In this document: positions 37,369-45,493 of the stretch, one piece after another
Numbering within the stretch: position 1 is the stretch's first letter
How the letters are laid out: each line of letters opens with the position of its first letter
Origin: Acidimicrobiales bacterium
GTDB taxonomy: Bacteria; Actinomycetota; Acidimicrobiia; Acidimicrobiales; SKKL01
Direction: 5' to 3'
Assembly: GCA_034521975.1 (NCBI GenBank)
Contig: JAXHLR010000006.1
Coordinates: 62,001 to 126,000, forward strand
DNA: 64,000 nt
Made by a program: the position numbers and the translations under genes
The notes under the pieces: generated by a model
Told to the model about the DNA's origin: nothing
Databases searched by the model: none
Seen by the model: only the letters and a program-made list of their open reading frames with translations

Positions 37369-37919
37369 CCCCGCCGAGCGACCGGCATCGCCAGCGCTGC
37401 TACGACGCCGAGGCGAGCGCCTTCGGTGGCACCACGCTCGACCGCCGCATCGGCTGGGACGACCTGGTCGCCTTGTTCGAGGCGGTCACGCGGCACCCCT
37501 GGTGGCTCTCACTCGGTGTCGTGCCGCCCGTGCTCCGCCCTGCCCGCCGTGATGCTGCTCGGTCCTCGGCCGACGGTGCAACCATCCGCATCGCGCCCGG
37601 GGGCCGTACGGCGCTCACCCTTGGCCACGAGCTGTGCCATCACCTGGTCTCTTCCCTGCAGATCGACGACCCTGGTCACGGTCCCGCCTTCCGTGCCGTC
37701 GAGCTGCGGGTCGTCGAGCTTCTCGGCGGGGGAGGCGCACGACAGCAACTGGACCAGGCCTGGCGCCGCCACGGGTTGGATGTCGGCCGGTGGCCGGGTC
37801 CCGAGCCGGACAGCAGCGGCCCGGGGCTCGCCACCTCGCTCACCGCAGCAGCGCCCGGCCGGCTGCGGGGAGCGGTTCCGCTGCCCCCCTCGGTGATACC
37901 CGAGCCCGTGGTCCGATGA
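37365..37919 (+). CDS. Putative zinc metallohydrolase (TIGR04338-like)
   Basis: 184 residues from a GTG. The zinc-binding motif HELCHH (in LTLGHELCHHLVSS) is clear; RHPWWLSLGVVPPVLRPA and the DDPGHGPAFRAVELRV segment fit the actinobacterial family paired with DUF2786 proteins. No signal peptide; substrate unknown. Confidence 0.82.
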   Translation: MTPPSDRHRQRCYDAEASAFGGTTLDRRIGWDDLVALFEAVTRHPWWLSLGVVPPVLRPARRDAARSSADGATIRIAPGGRTALTLGHELCHHLVSSLQIDDPGHGPAFRAVELRVVELLGGGGARQQLDQAWRRHGLDVGRWPGPEPDSSGPGLATSLTAAAPGRLRGAVPLPPSVIPEPVVR

Positions 37920-37936
37920 CGCTAGGGTTCGACTCC

Positions 37937-38173
37937 ATGGACAAGGTGGTCATCGACTCCGAGATCGTGTCCGAGGTCAAGATCGGCGGAGACTGGTACA
38001 GCATCAAGCACGGGAGCCTTCAGATCGGTGAGCTGTCGTGGACCAGCGCCGGGGAGACACAGGTCGACTCCGGCCAGCTCGGGTTCACCTTCGAGATCTA
38101 CGGCAGCCAGGCCTTGGTGGTCGCGGGACCCCTCACCGCCATCACGGGTGTGCGCTACAGCAAACCCATCTGA
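37937..38173 (+). CDS. Small conserved hypothetical protein
   Basis: 78 residues, beta-rich (VVIDSEIVSEVKIGGDWYSIKHGSLQIGELSWTS). No recognised family. Eighteen bases after the metallohydrolase, so it may belong to that operon. It stops just before the convergent CopB-type ATPase gene. Confidence 0.55.
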   Translation: MDKVVIDSEIVSEVKIGGDWYSIKHGSLQIGELSWTSAGETQVDSGQLGFTFEIYGSQALVVAGPLTAITGVRYSKPI

Positions 38174-38179
38174 TCCACG

Positions 38180-40180
38180 TCACCCCGCTGCAGGGACGAC
38201 GCCGAGCTCGACCCGGCGCAGCAGCTGCGCGTTGAGGGCAACGACCACGGTGGAGGTCGACATCAGGATCGCGCCCACCGCGATCGGCAGGATGAACCCC
38301 CACGGCGCGAGCACCCCTGCGGCGACCGGGAGCGCGACAACGTTGTAGCCGGCCGCCCACCACAGGTTCTGCACCATCTTGCGGTAGGTCTGCTGGGAGA
38401 GGTGGCGGATGGCGACCACCCCCCGGGGGTCGTCGGAGGCGAGGATGATGCCCGCCGACTCGATGGCGACGTCGGTCCCCGCGCCGATGGCGATGCCGAC
38501 GTCGGCTCGGGCCAGCGCAGGAGCGTCGTTGACCCCGTCGCCGACCATCGCCACACGACGCCCGCGATCCTGGAGCGCCTCGACCTTGGCGTCCTTGTCC
38601 TCGGGAAGGACCTCGGCGAACACCTCGTCGATCCCGAGCTCTGCTGCCACGGCATCGGCAACCTGTTGGGCATCGCCGGTGATCATGGCCACCGTGACCC
38701 CGGCCTCGTGCAGCTGGGCAACCGCGTCGCGGGAGGCGTCGCGGAGCTGGTCCTCGAGGGCGATGGCCCCGATGACCTCGCCGCCGCGAACGACGTGGAG
38801 GATCGCGGCCCCTCGGTCCTGCCACCGTTCGAGGTCCTCCCGCAGGTCGTCGGGCACCTGGAGTTCGCGCTCGCGCAACAGCGCGGGACCCCCCACCGCG
38901 ACCTCGGTGCCGTCCACCGTCGCCTGCACGCCCCGGCCCGCCATCGACTCGAACCCGCTGGCGGTGGGCAGCTCGCCCGCTTCCTCCTGTGCGTAGGTGT
39001 GGATGGCGCGAGCGAGGGGGTGCTCCGAGTCGGATTCGACCGCTCCGGCAAGTCTCAGCATCTCCTCCAGGGAGGTGTCTCCCGCAGCCGCCGCGTCGGC
39101 CACGGTGTGCTCACCGATGGTGAGGGTGCCGGTCTTGTCGAAGAGCACAGTGTCGATGCTGCGCATCGCCTCGAGTGCCAGGCGGTCCTTTACCAGGATC
39201 CCCGACTCCGCCGACTTGGATGTCGAGATGGCGGTGACCAGGGGGATCGCCAGGCCCAGCGCGTGGGGACAGGCGATGATCAGGACCGTGACCGAACGGT
39301 CGAGCGCGGCATCGGGCCGGCCGGTGAGCGCCCACACCACGGCGGTGATCGCCGCGGCGGTGACCGCCACGTAGAACAACCACCCAGCAGTTCGGTCGGC
39401 CAAACGCTGGGTGCGCGACTTCGACTGTTGGGCATCCTCGACCATCTGCTGGATGCCGGCCAGGGTGGTGTCCTCGCCGACGGCGTCGACCTCGACCCGC
39501 AGGCTCGAGCCGGCCACGACGGTCCCGGCGACGACCCGCTCGCCCTCGCCGCGGGTGACGAGCGTGGACTCACCGGTGATCATCGACTCGTCGAGGTCGG
39601 CCGAGCCATCGGCGATCCGGCCATCGGCAGGGACCCGGCCTCCTGGACGAACGAGGATCGTGTCGCCGACCGCCAGCTCGTCCACCGCCACCATCTCGGT
39701 GGATCCGTCCTCGCCGACCCGTTCGGCCTCGTCGGGCATCATCTCGGCCAGCGCCGCCAGCGCGCCTCGGGCGCTGCCGACCGCCCGCATCTCGACCCAG
39801 TGGCCGAGCAGCATCACCGCGATGAGCAGGGCCAGCTCCCACCACACCTCCGAGTCGAAGAACCCCAGCGAGGTCGCCAGGGACGCGAGGTAGGCGACGC
39901 TGATCGCCATCCCGATCAGCAGCATCATCCCTGGCTGGCGTTGGCGGATCTCGTGGACGGCACCGCTGAGGAACGGCCACCCGCCGTAGGCCAAGATGAT
40001 CGAGCCGAGCACCGGGGCCAACGCATCGTCACCGGAGAACTGCGGGGCGGTGTAGCCGAACCAGTCCTGGATCGTGGGCGCCCACACGACCACCGGAACC
40101 GACAGCACCAGGGTCAACCAGAAGCGGTCCCGGAACTGAGCTGCGTGGTCGCCGTGGCCGGCGTGGTCCTCGTGTTCCAT
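38180..40180 (-). CDS. CopB-type P1B ATPase (copper/silver exporter)
   Basis: P-type metal ATPase, 666 residues, membrane-embedded. A short His-rich N-terminus (EHEDHAGHGDH) replaces HMA domains, and the ion-path motif is CPH (CPHALGLAIPL), the P1B-3/CopB type. TGES (phosphatase), DKTGTLT (phosphorylation Asp), HP (in SDSEHPLARAI) and GDGVNDAPAL are intact. Last gene of a probable five-gene operon under an ECF-type promoter at 42886-42911. Confidence 0.92.
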   Translation of the reverse strand: MEHEDHAGHGDHAAQFRDRFWLTLVLSVPVVVWAPTIQDWFGYTAPQFSGDDALAPVLGSIILAYGGWPFLSGAVHEIRQRQPGMMLLIGMAISVAYLASLATSLGFFDSEVWWELALLIAVMLLGHWVEMRAVGSARGALAALAEMMPDEAERVGEDGSTEMVAVDELAVGDTILVRPGGRVPADGRIADGSADLDESMITGESTLVTRGEGERVVAGTVVAGSSLRVEVDAVGEDTTLAGIQQMVEDAQQSKSRTQRLADRTAGWLFYVAVTAAAITAVVWALTGRPDAALDRSVTVLIIACPHALGLAIPLVTAISTSKSAESGILVKDRLALEAMRSIDTVLFDKTGTLTIGEHTVADAAAAGDTSLEEMLRLAGAVESDSEHPLARAIHTYAQEEAGELPTASGFESMAGRGVQATVDGTEVAVGGPALLRERELQVPDDLREDLERWQDRGAAILHVVRGGEVIGAIALEDQLRDASRDAVAQLHEAGVTVAMITGDAQQVADAVAAELGIDEVFAEVLPEDKDAKVEALQDRGRRVAMVGDGVNDAPALARADVGIAIGAGTDVAIESAGIILASDDPRGVVAIRHLSQQTYRKMVQNLWWAAGYNVVALPVAAGVLAPWGFILPIAVGAILMSTSTVVVALNAQLLRRVELGVVPAAG

Positions 40181-40183
40181 GAC

Positions 40184-40615
40184 CTATTCCGGATCGGAGG
40201 CGAAGACCATCGCGTCGTCGGCGAAGGCCTTGAGCTCGATGGCGTTACCGGCGGGATCGCGGAGGAACATGGTGTGCTGCTCGCCCGGGCGCCCGGCGAA
40301 GCGCACATGGGGCTCGAGCACGAACGCGACGCCCGCGTCGCGCAGCCGTGAGGCCAGCCCTTGCCACACCTCGACATCGATCAGGACCCCGAAGTGGGGT
40401 ACCGGTACCTCGTCGCCGTCCACCGGGTTGGTCGCCGAGTCGCGCAGCTGATCGGGCACCAGGTGGGTCACCAGCTGATGACCGAAGAAGTCGAAGTCGA
40501 CCCAGGTGTCAGCAGATCGGCCTTCGGGGCATCCGAACAGCTCGCCGTAGAACCGGCGTGCGGCCTCGAGGTCGTCGACCGGCACCGCGAGATGGAAGCG
40601 GGGAGGCGGGCTCAC
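40184..40615 (-). CDS. VOC (glyoxalase/bleomycin-resistance) family protein
   Basis: 143 residues from a GTG at 40615; an ATG at 40663 gives a longer N-terminus and is possible. Two beta-alpha-beta-beta-beta modules: FHLAVPVDDLEAARRFYGELFGCPEGR and FVLEPHVRFAGRPGEQHTMFLRDPAGNAIELKAF. DPAGNAIELK is the usual second metal half-site. Ligand unknown. Three bases before the ATPase start. Confidence 0.85.
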   Translation of the reverse strand: MSPPPRFHLAVPVDDLEAARRFYGELFGCPEGRSADTWVDFDFFGHQLVTHLVPDQLRDSATNPVDGDEVPVPHFGVLIDVEVWQGLASRLRDAGVAFVLEPHVRFAGRPGEQHTMFLRDPAGNAIELKAFADDAMVFASDPE

Positions 40616-40665
40616 GGGAGCAGCGTATCGAGCACCCACCCGCGTCGGGCGATCAGTGGCCATCG

Positions 40666-41268
40666 TCAGGAGCGGAGCGTCCGCGCCCCGAGGGCGCGTT
40701 GGGCGATGGTGGCGACCACCAACGCCGTCATGAGCCACATCCAGCCGGTGAGCCAGCGGGGTAGGGCGAGCATCAGGGAGTACAGCACGATGGTCTCGGT
40801 CCCTTCGATCACGCCGACGGGCATCGAGATGCTGGTGGGTGTTCGGCCCGCCTGCCCCCGCTTCTCCATCAGGGCCGACAGGTACGCCCACGACACCGAG
40901 TTCACGTAGAAGGAAGCCAGCAGGGCGGCGCACGCGATCCAGGTCGCTCGGTCGTCGACCGCGAAGGCGAGCCCCAGCGGGACGACGGCGTACACCACCG
41001 TGTCGGCGAGCTGGTCGAGGTACCCGCCGAGGTCGCTCGTCGAGCCGCGCTGTCGGGCGACCGCACCGTCGAGACCGTCTGCGACACGGCTCAGCCACCA
41101 GAGCAGCAACGCGACGACGAACAGCTCCAATGCCGCGAACGCGCCCGCGGCCACGCCCGTGACGAGCGACGCCGAGGTGAGCGCCGACGGCGACATCCTG
41201 GGGGCGAGCACCCGGACGAGCGGTCGGGCCACCCGGTCCTTCACCGGGCGAAGGTGGGCGTCGATCAC
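40666..41268 (-). CDS. CDP-alcohol phosphatidyltransferase family protein
   Basis: 200 residues from a GTG at 41268, five to six helices. The family signature DGAVAR-x8-G-x3-D-x3-D is complete (DGAVARQRGSTSDLGGYLDQLAD). The inserted DGLDGAV and the extra small residues are like actinobacterial phosphatidylinositol-type and archaetidyl-type synthases, so the head group is uncertain. Within the ECF-promoter operon. Confidence 0.85.
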   Translation of the reverse strand: MIDAHLRPVKDRVARPLVRVLAPRMSPSALTSASLVTGVAAGAFAALELFVVALLLWWLSRVADGLDGAVARQRGSTSDLGGYLDQLADTVVYAVVPLGLAFAVDDRATWIACAALLASFYVNSVSWAYLSALMEKRGQAGRTPTSISMPVGVIEGTETIVLYSLMLALPRWLTGWMWLMTALVVATIAQRALGARTLRS

Positions 41269-41287
41269 CAGGGCCGGACCCCGCCCG

Positions 41288-42160
41288 TCACGGGGCGAGG
41301 ATCCTGACCTCGACCGCGCCGACGTTGCCTCCCGTCGACCGGTCGACGTCGAAGCGGAACACCTGACCGGTGGTCTCGACCTCGGCGATCTCGAGCTCGG
41401 CCGGGGTTGCAGCAGGGAACGGGCCGAGCGGTTCACCTCCGTCCACGGTCACGGTGAACATCTCGGCGATGGCGGACCCATCGGCCATGGACCGGGTCAC
41501 GAACTCCACCCCGCCGACCTCGGCAGGCGCACCGAGGTCGACCGTGATGGAGGCATCGTCGCCGTCACCCGCCGATGACCACTCGGTCAGGCCGTCACCG
41601 TCGATCGCGAGCTCGGCGCCGAAGCTCGCACCGAACTCCGAGCTCACCTCCGACACCGTCGCATCGAGTGCGAGGTTGGTGCCGGTGCGCTCCGGGGCCG
41701 GCTCGGTGCCGGATTCGGGAATGGTGAAGGTGCCCGTCTCGGACCGGAACTGGCGACCGTCGGCGGTCGAACCCTGAACCCGGAACACGTAGGTGCGTCC
41801 CGGCTCGGCACCGGGGAGCGACACATCGTGTTCGATGATGCCGGTACCGCTCATGGCGAGACTGTTGTTGAAGTTGCCGAAGCTCTCGTCCTCGCCCCAG
41901 ATGATGGCGCAGATCATCGGTTCGGTGGTCGTGACCCGGAAGATCCCCCGGTCGGGGTCGGCGGGGTCGGCCTCGAAGACGAAGTCGCTGTCCTGGACCT
42001 CGCTGAAGGGCAGAAGTTCGGCGTCCGCGGCGCTGTCGGAGTCATCCGATGGCGAGCAGGCAGCGAGGACCACCAGTGCCGCGGCGGTCACGCCCAACGC
42101 CATCAGATGCCGCCACGCCGTGACGCGGCGCCTGGTAAGAGTCGAGATCGACACGCTCAT
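41288..42160 (-). CDS. Lipoprotein with discoidin-like domain
   Basis: 290 residues. Lipobox VVLAAC (Cys35), then an immunoglobulin-like/fibronectin-like middle part (IFRVTTTEPMICAIIWGEDES) and a C-terminal beta-sandwich (ALDATVSEVSSEFGASFGAELAIDGDGLTEWSSAGDGDDASITVDLG) typical of F5/8 type C (discoidin) sugar-binding domains. Cell-surface. The ATG overlaps the TVP38-like stop (ATGA). Confidence 0.8.
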   Translation of the reverse strand: MSVSISTLTRRRVTAWRHLMALGVTAAALVVLAACSPSDDSDSAADAELLPFSEVQDSDFVFEADPADPDRGIFRVTTTEPMICAIIWGEDESFGNFNNSLAMSGTGIIEHDVSLPGAEPGRTYVFRVQGSTADGRQFRSETGTFTIPESGTEPAPERTGTNLALDATVSEVSSEFGASFGAELAIDGDGLTEWSSAGDGDDASITVDLGAPAEVGGVEFVTRSMADGSAIAEMFTVTVDGGEPLGPFPAATPAELEIAEVETTGQVFRFDVDRSTGGNVGAVEVRILAP

Positions 42161-42876
42161 CTGTCGAGATGATAGGTCTGGTTCGGGGTGATGAAGGGAT
42201 CGGTCCCAGGTGGTGCAGCGCTGCCAGCCCGGGGGGCCCGCCGCCGAAGCAGGCGTGAGGCGGCGATGCTGGCGAGGATGAGGACCACCGACACCACGAG
42301 TGCGGTGCGGTCGATCCCTCCGACCCCGGTGGTCAGATCGCTCAGTGAGGCGCCGAGCAGCACGAAGGAGACGGTGCCGGGCAGCGAGCCGATGGCGGTG
42401 GCGGCGAGAAACGACCACCGGCGGACTCCCAGGTAGCCGGCGGCGTAGTTCACCAGGTCATAGGGAAGGAAAATGAGCCGCATGAGCAGTACCGCCTCGA
42501 AGCTGTTGCGTCGCAGGCGGCCGCGCCAGGTCGCCACCAGGCCCGCCCGCTCGACATCGCCGATGAAGCTCCGACCCACGGCGTGGCCGATCAGCGCCGA
42601 TCCGTTGGCCCCCGCGGCGGCGATGACGACACCCGCGACCGGTCCGTAGAGCAGGCCGGCGGCGACGGTGATCAAGGTGGCGGGCACCAGGACGAAGGGC
42701 CGGGCGAGCGAGAGGAGCAGGAACGCCGGCACCGACCACCACGCTCCACGGATCGACTCCACCAGTTCCTGTGCCGCAGCGGTGGTTCCCAGCCCCGAGC
42801 TCCATCGGTAGGCGAACCACGCGATGACGATGGTGAGCCACGCCGCGACCAGCCCTGCAAGTCGTCGCCGCCTCAT
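42157..42876 (-). CDS. TVP38/TMEM64 (SNARE-associated, DedA-like) membrane protein
   Basis: 239 residues, five to six helices. PFVLVPATLITVAAGLLYGPVAGVVIAAAGANGSALIGHAVGR and LIFLPYDLVNYAAGYLGVRRWSFLAATAIGSLPGTVSFVLLG are core motifs of the family, whose members (DedA/VTT superfamily) act in lipid scrambling or transport. First gene of an operon running to the CopB ATPase. The ECF-type promoter sits only ten bases upstream of the ATG. Confidence 0.88.
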   Translation of the reverse strand: MRRRRLAGLVAAWLTIVIAWFAYRWSSGLGTTAAAQELVESIRGAWWSVPAFLLLSLARPFVLVPATLITVAAGLLYGPVAGVVIAAAGANGSALIGHAVGRSFIGDVERAGLVATWRGRLRRNSFEAVLLMRLIFLPYDLVNYAAGYLGVRRWSFLAATAIGSLPGTVSFVLLGASLSDLTTGVGGIDRTALVVSVVLILASIAASRLLRRRAPRAGSAAPPGTDPFITPNQTYHLDR

Positions 42877-42885
42877 GAGAAGGAG

Positions 42886-42911
42886 AACCCTCCGCTGCTC
42901 CCCTGAATTCC
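42886..42911 (-). promoter_or_regulatory. ECF (SigR-type) promoter of the TVP38-to-CopB operon
   Basis: On the minus strand: GGAAT, exactly 18 bases, GTT; identical to the SigR/SigH consensus GGAAT-N18-GTT. It ends ten bases before the ATG at 42876, so transcription would start within a few bases of the start codon. Confidence 0.75.
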
Positions 42912-42926
42912 CGCCTGGCCGGGCCC

Positions 42927-42952
42927 GGAATGACGCGGTGTGCAACGGGGTT
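42927..42952 (+). promoter_or_regulatory. ECF (SigR-type) promoter of the disulfide oxidoreductase
   Basis: GGAAT, exactly 18 bases, GTT on the plus strand, ten bases before the ATG at 42962. Arranged back to back with the opposite ECF promoter at 42886-42911. Confidence 0.75.
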
Positions 42953-42961
42953 CCACCTGGC

Positions 42962-44350
42962 ATGCCCATGACCTATGACCTGCTGGTGATCGGCGGCGGT
43001 GCCGGCGGTCTCGTCGCCGCGCGCGAGGCCAGGCGGCGCGGCGCCTCGTGCCTGATCGTGCAGGACGGACCCGTCGGCGGCGACTGCACCTTCACCGGGT
43101 GCGTGCCCTCCAAGGCGCTGATCGCTGCCGCCAACCGGGGCGAGTCGTTCGACGACGCCATGTCGGCGGTGCGTCGAGCGATCGAACGGATCGCCGCCAC
43201 CGAGGACGCGGCTGCGCTGTCCCAGGCGGGGATCGATGTGATCGACGGACGAGCCCTGGTCGTCGCTCCCGACGCCGTGGAGGTCGATGGCGCGCGGATG
43301 CAGGGCCGCAACCTGGTGGTGGCGACCGGATCACGACCAGCGATGCCGCCGATCCCCGGTCTCGCCGAGCTGGAACCGCTCACCACCGAGACGCTGTTCG
43401 ACACGTTGGCGCTTCCCGAGTCGTTGGTGATCCTCGGGGGTGGTCCCATCGGGTGCGAGATGGCGCAGGCCTTCGCCCGCCTCGGCACCCGGGTCACCCT
43501 GATCGAGGCGTTGGATCGCCTTCTGGGCCACGAGGAACCCGACGCCTCCGAGGTGGTCGCCGAGGCCCTGCGAGACGACGGCGTCACGGTGATCACCGAT
43601 GCCACCGTCGACCGGGCGGGACGACTGGATGACGGGACCGTGTGGGTGCACCTTGCCGACGGTGCCCAGGTCGACGCCGCCGAGCTGCTGGTGGCCACCG
43701 GCCGGGTGCCGTCGGGAGGCGGCATCGGCCTGGAGGAGATCGGGGTCGAGGTCGACGTGCGAGGCGCGGTCGTCGTCGACGCCACGATGGCGACCTCGGT
43801 TCGTGGTGTCTGGGCGGTCGGAGACGTCACCGGCGGGATGCAGTTCACTCACGTGGCCGGCCGCCAGGGGTGGGTGGCGGCGTCGAACGCGCTGGCGAAG
43901 CTGGCCCGACTCCATCGCTTCCGGTTCGATCCGACGGCGATCCCCTGGGTGACCTTCACCAGCCCCGAGGTCGGTCGGGTCGGGTTCACCGAGGCCGAGG
44001 CCGCCGAACACCATCCCCGTGCCAGGGTGGTCCATCTCGATCTCGCCCATGTCGACCGGGCAGTCACATCAGGGGACGAGCGGGGGTTCGTGAAGCTCAT
44101 CGCCGCCCCCAAGCGCGGCGCTCGACACCTCGGCGGAGGACAGATCATCGGTGCGACCGTGGTGGCACCGACCGGCGGTGACCTCGTCCACGAGGCGGCG
44201 CTGGCCATGCAGACCAAGATGTTTGCCGGTCGGCTGGCACAGACCACCCATGCCTACCCCTCGTGGGCGATGGCCATCCAGCAGGCCGCCCTGGCCTTCT
44301 TCGGAAGCTCGGCGGGAGTCGAAGCACGCCCGGTCCGCAGGCAGGGCTGA
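42962..44350 (+). CDS. FAD-dependent pyridine nucleotide-disulfide oxidoreductase (MerA-like)
   Basis: 462 residues from the ATG at 42962 (ATG 42968 is also possible). FAD motif VIGGGAGGLVAA, redox-active Cys42/Cys47 (GGDCTFTGCVPSKAL), NAD motif ILGGGPIGCEMA, and GVWAVGDVTGG. The dimerisation domain has the active-site His (TTHAYPSWAMA) but Ala in place of the usual Glu. No N-terminal HMA domain. May reduce a low-molecular-weight disulfide such as mycothione or another thiol. Its promoter matches SigR. Confidence 0.9.
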   Translation: MPMTYDLLVIGGGAGGLVAAREARRRGASCLIVQDGPVGGDCTFTGCVPSKALIAAANRGESFDDAMSAVRRAIERIAATEDAAALSQAGIDVIDGRALVVAPDAVEVDGARMQGRNLVVATGSRPAMPPIPGLAELEPLTTETLFDTLALPESLVILGGGPIGCEMAQAFARLGTRVTLIEALDRLLGHEEPDASEVVAEALRDDGVTVITDATVDRAGRLDDGTVWVHLADGAQVDAAELLVATGRVPSGGGIGLEEIGVEVDVRGAVVVDATMATSVRGVWAVGDVTGGMQFTHVAGRQGWVAASNALAKLARLHRFRFDPTAIPWVTFTSPEVGRVGFTEAEAAEHHPRARVVHLDLAHVDRAVTSGDERGFVKLIAAPKRGARHLGGGQIIGATVVAPTGGDLVHEAALAMQTKMFAGRLAQTTHAYPSWAMAIQQAALAFFGSSAGVEARPVRRQG

Positions 44351-44355
44351 CCAGC

Positions 44356-44646
44356 TCAGGGGGACGGCGACTCCTCGCCACGGGCGAGTCGTTCGCCGAA
44401 GTGGCGGAGGCGATCGACCGCGTCCTGGGGCACCTCGGCGCAATGGGTCGCGAGGCTGGTCTTGATCCGCTCGTAGGTCTCTGCTTCGAGCCCGCACCGG
44501 CGGCACTCCTCGAGGTGGTCGGCGATGAGCTCGGCCCGGTCAGGGTCGATGTGGCCGTCGAGGTAGCGCTGGAGCAGCTTGCCGACCTGGTGGCAGTCCA
44601 TCTGCACGCCCCGTCGCCTGAACAGGTTCGTGATCCACTGCTTCAT
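44356..44646 (-). CDS. RsrA-like zinc-finger anti-sigma factor
   Basis: 96 residues. ZAS motif His44-x3-Cys48-x2-Cys51 (HLEECRRC) plus an N-terminal Cys18, as in thiol-responsive RsrA/RshA anti-sigma proteins in which oxidation releases zinc and the sigma. The ATG overlaps the sigma stop (ATGA). Likely inhibits the ECF sigma encoded upstream. Confidence 0.88.
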   Translation of the reverse strand: MKQWITNLFRRRGVQMDCHQVGKLLQRYLDGHIDPDRAELIADHLEECRRCGLEAETYERIKTSLATHCAEVPQDAVDRLRHFGERLARGEESPSP

Positions 44647-45182
44647 GAGGTGCTCCTGGGGGCCAGTCCAGACTGGTCGAGCTGGTCGCGGATGCGGCGC
44701 CGGGCCCGGTGGAGACGGCTCATCACCGTGCCCACCGGGATGTCGAGGGCGTCGGCTGCCTCGGCGTAGGTCAGCCCATCGATGTCGACCAGCTCGACGA
44801 TCCGCCGAAACGGTGGATCGAGCGCATCGAGGGCGTCGGTGATCGCGGCATCGAAGGAACGGTCGACGAAGTCGTCGACCCGCTCGTCGCTCGCCGCCTC
44901 GATCATCCGGTCGTTCGTCTCGTCGGGATCACGCAGCAGCTCGGGTCGGCGCTTGCGATTGCGGTTGATGTGGGTGTTGCGCAGGATCGTCAACAGCCAC
45001 GCCCGTGGATAACGGCCGTCGAAGCGGTCGATGGCCCGATAGGCGCGCACCAGGGTGTCCTGCACCAGGTCTTCGGCCTCGGCGTGGTCTCGGGTGAGCG
45101 ACATGGCGACGCGCAGCATCACCTCGATCTCGGGCAGCACATAGCGTTCGAACGCCGCCTGCTCGGCCTTCTGATCCGGCAC
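44643..45182 (-). CDS. ECF sigma factor, SigR/SigH type
   Basis: 179 residues from a GTG. Region 2 (LRVAMSLTRDHAEAEDLVQDTLVRAYRAIDRFD...PRAWLLTILRNTHINRNRKRRPE) and region 4 (ALDALDPPFRRIVELVDIDGLTYAEAADALDIPVGTVMSRLHRARRRIRDQL) are both SigR/SigH-like. Its own upstream region has GGAAT-N18-GTT, so it is probably autoregulated. The pair would control thiol or metal stress genes nearby. Confidence 0.92.
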   Translation of the reverse strand: MPDQKAEQAAFERYVLPEIEVMLRVAMSLTRDHAEAEDLVQDTLVRAYRAIDRFDGRYPRAWLLTILRNTHINRNRKRRPELLRDPDETNDRMIEAASDERVDDFVDRSFDAAITDALDALDPPFRRIVELVDIDGLTYAEAADALDIPVGTVMSRLHRARRRIRDQLDQSGLAPRSTS

Positions 45183-45190
45183 GCACCGGG

Positions 45191-45216
45191 AACCCTAGCG
45201 CAACCGCCCCTATTCC
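45191..45216 (-). promoter_or_regulatory. Autoregulatory ECF promoter of the sigma/anti-sigma operon
   Basis: Minus strand GGAAT, exactly 18 bases, GTT, ending nine bases before the GTG at 45182. The mRNA would be leaderless or nearly so. Confidence 0.78.
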
Positions 45217-45218
45217 GG

Positions 45219-45244
45219 GGAAGAGTCGGGCCGGCTACCGGGTT
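45219..45244 (+). promoter_or_regulatory. ECF-type promoter of the small zinc-finger gene
   Basis: Plus strand GGAAG, exactly 18 bases, GTT (one mismatch), ending ten bases before the GTG at 45254. Only two bases separate it from the opposite autoregulatory promoter. Confidence 0.65.
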
Positions 45245-45253
45245 CCGTGTGGC

Positions 45254-45478
45254 GTGCGCATCGTCGACGTGCTCGCCCATCTCCGCTACCGGCGCTTCCT
45301 CGACGCGCACGTCGACCACGAGCTGAGCGACGTGTTCGCAACGCGGGTGGCGACCCATGTGGCCAGCTGCCCCCGATGCGCCCGCGAGGCGGATCTCGCC
45401 ATGGTCGTCAAGAGTCACCTCGCGCTGCACCGGTTCCTTCCGCCACGGCCGGATCGTGACAGAGGGTGCAGCACCTGA
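45254..45478 (+). CDS. Small zinc-finger (ZAS-like) protein
   Basis: 74 residues from a GTG at 45254. It carries the same His35-x3-Cys39-x2-Cys42 motif (THVASCPRC) as zinc-finger anti-sigma factors, preceded by a short amphipathic helix (LRYRRFLDAHVDHELSD) and followed by a basic tail with a lone Cys. Divergent from the sigma gene, with its own ECF-like promoter. Could be a second inhibitor or a zinc/redox buffer; function unproven. Confidence 0.65.
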   Translation: MRIVDVLAHLRYRRFLDAHVDHELSDVFATRVATHVASCPRCAREADLAMVVKSHLALHRFLPPRPDRDRGCST

Positions 45479-45493
45479 GCCACGGGGCGTGGG

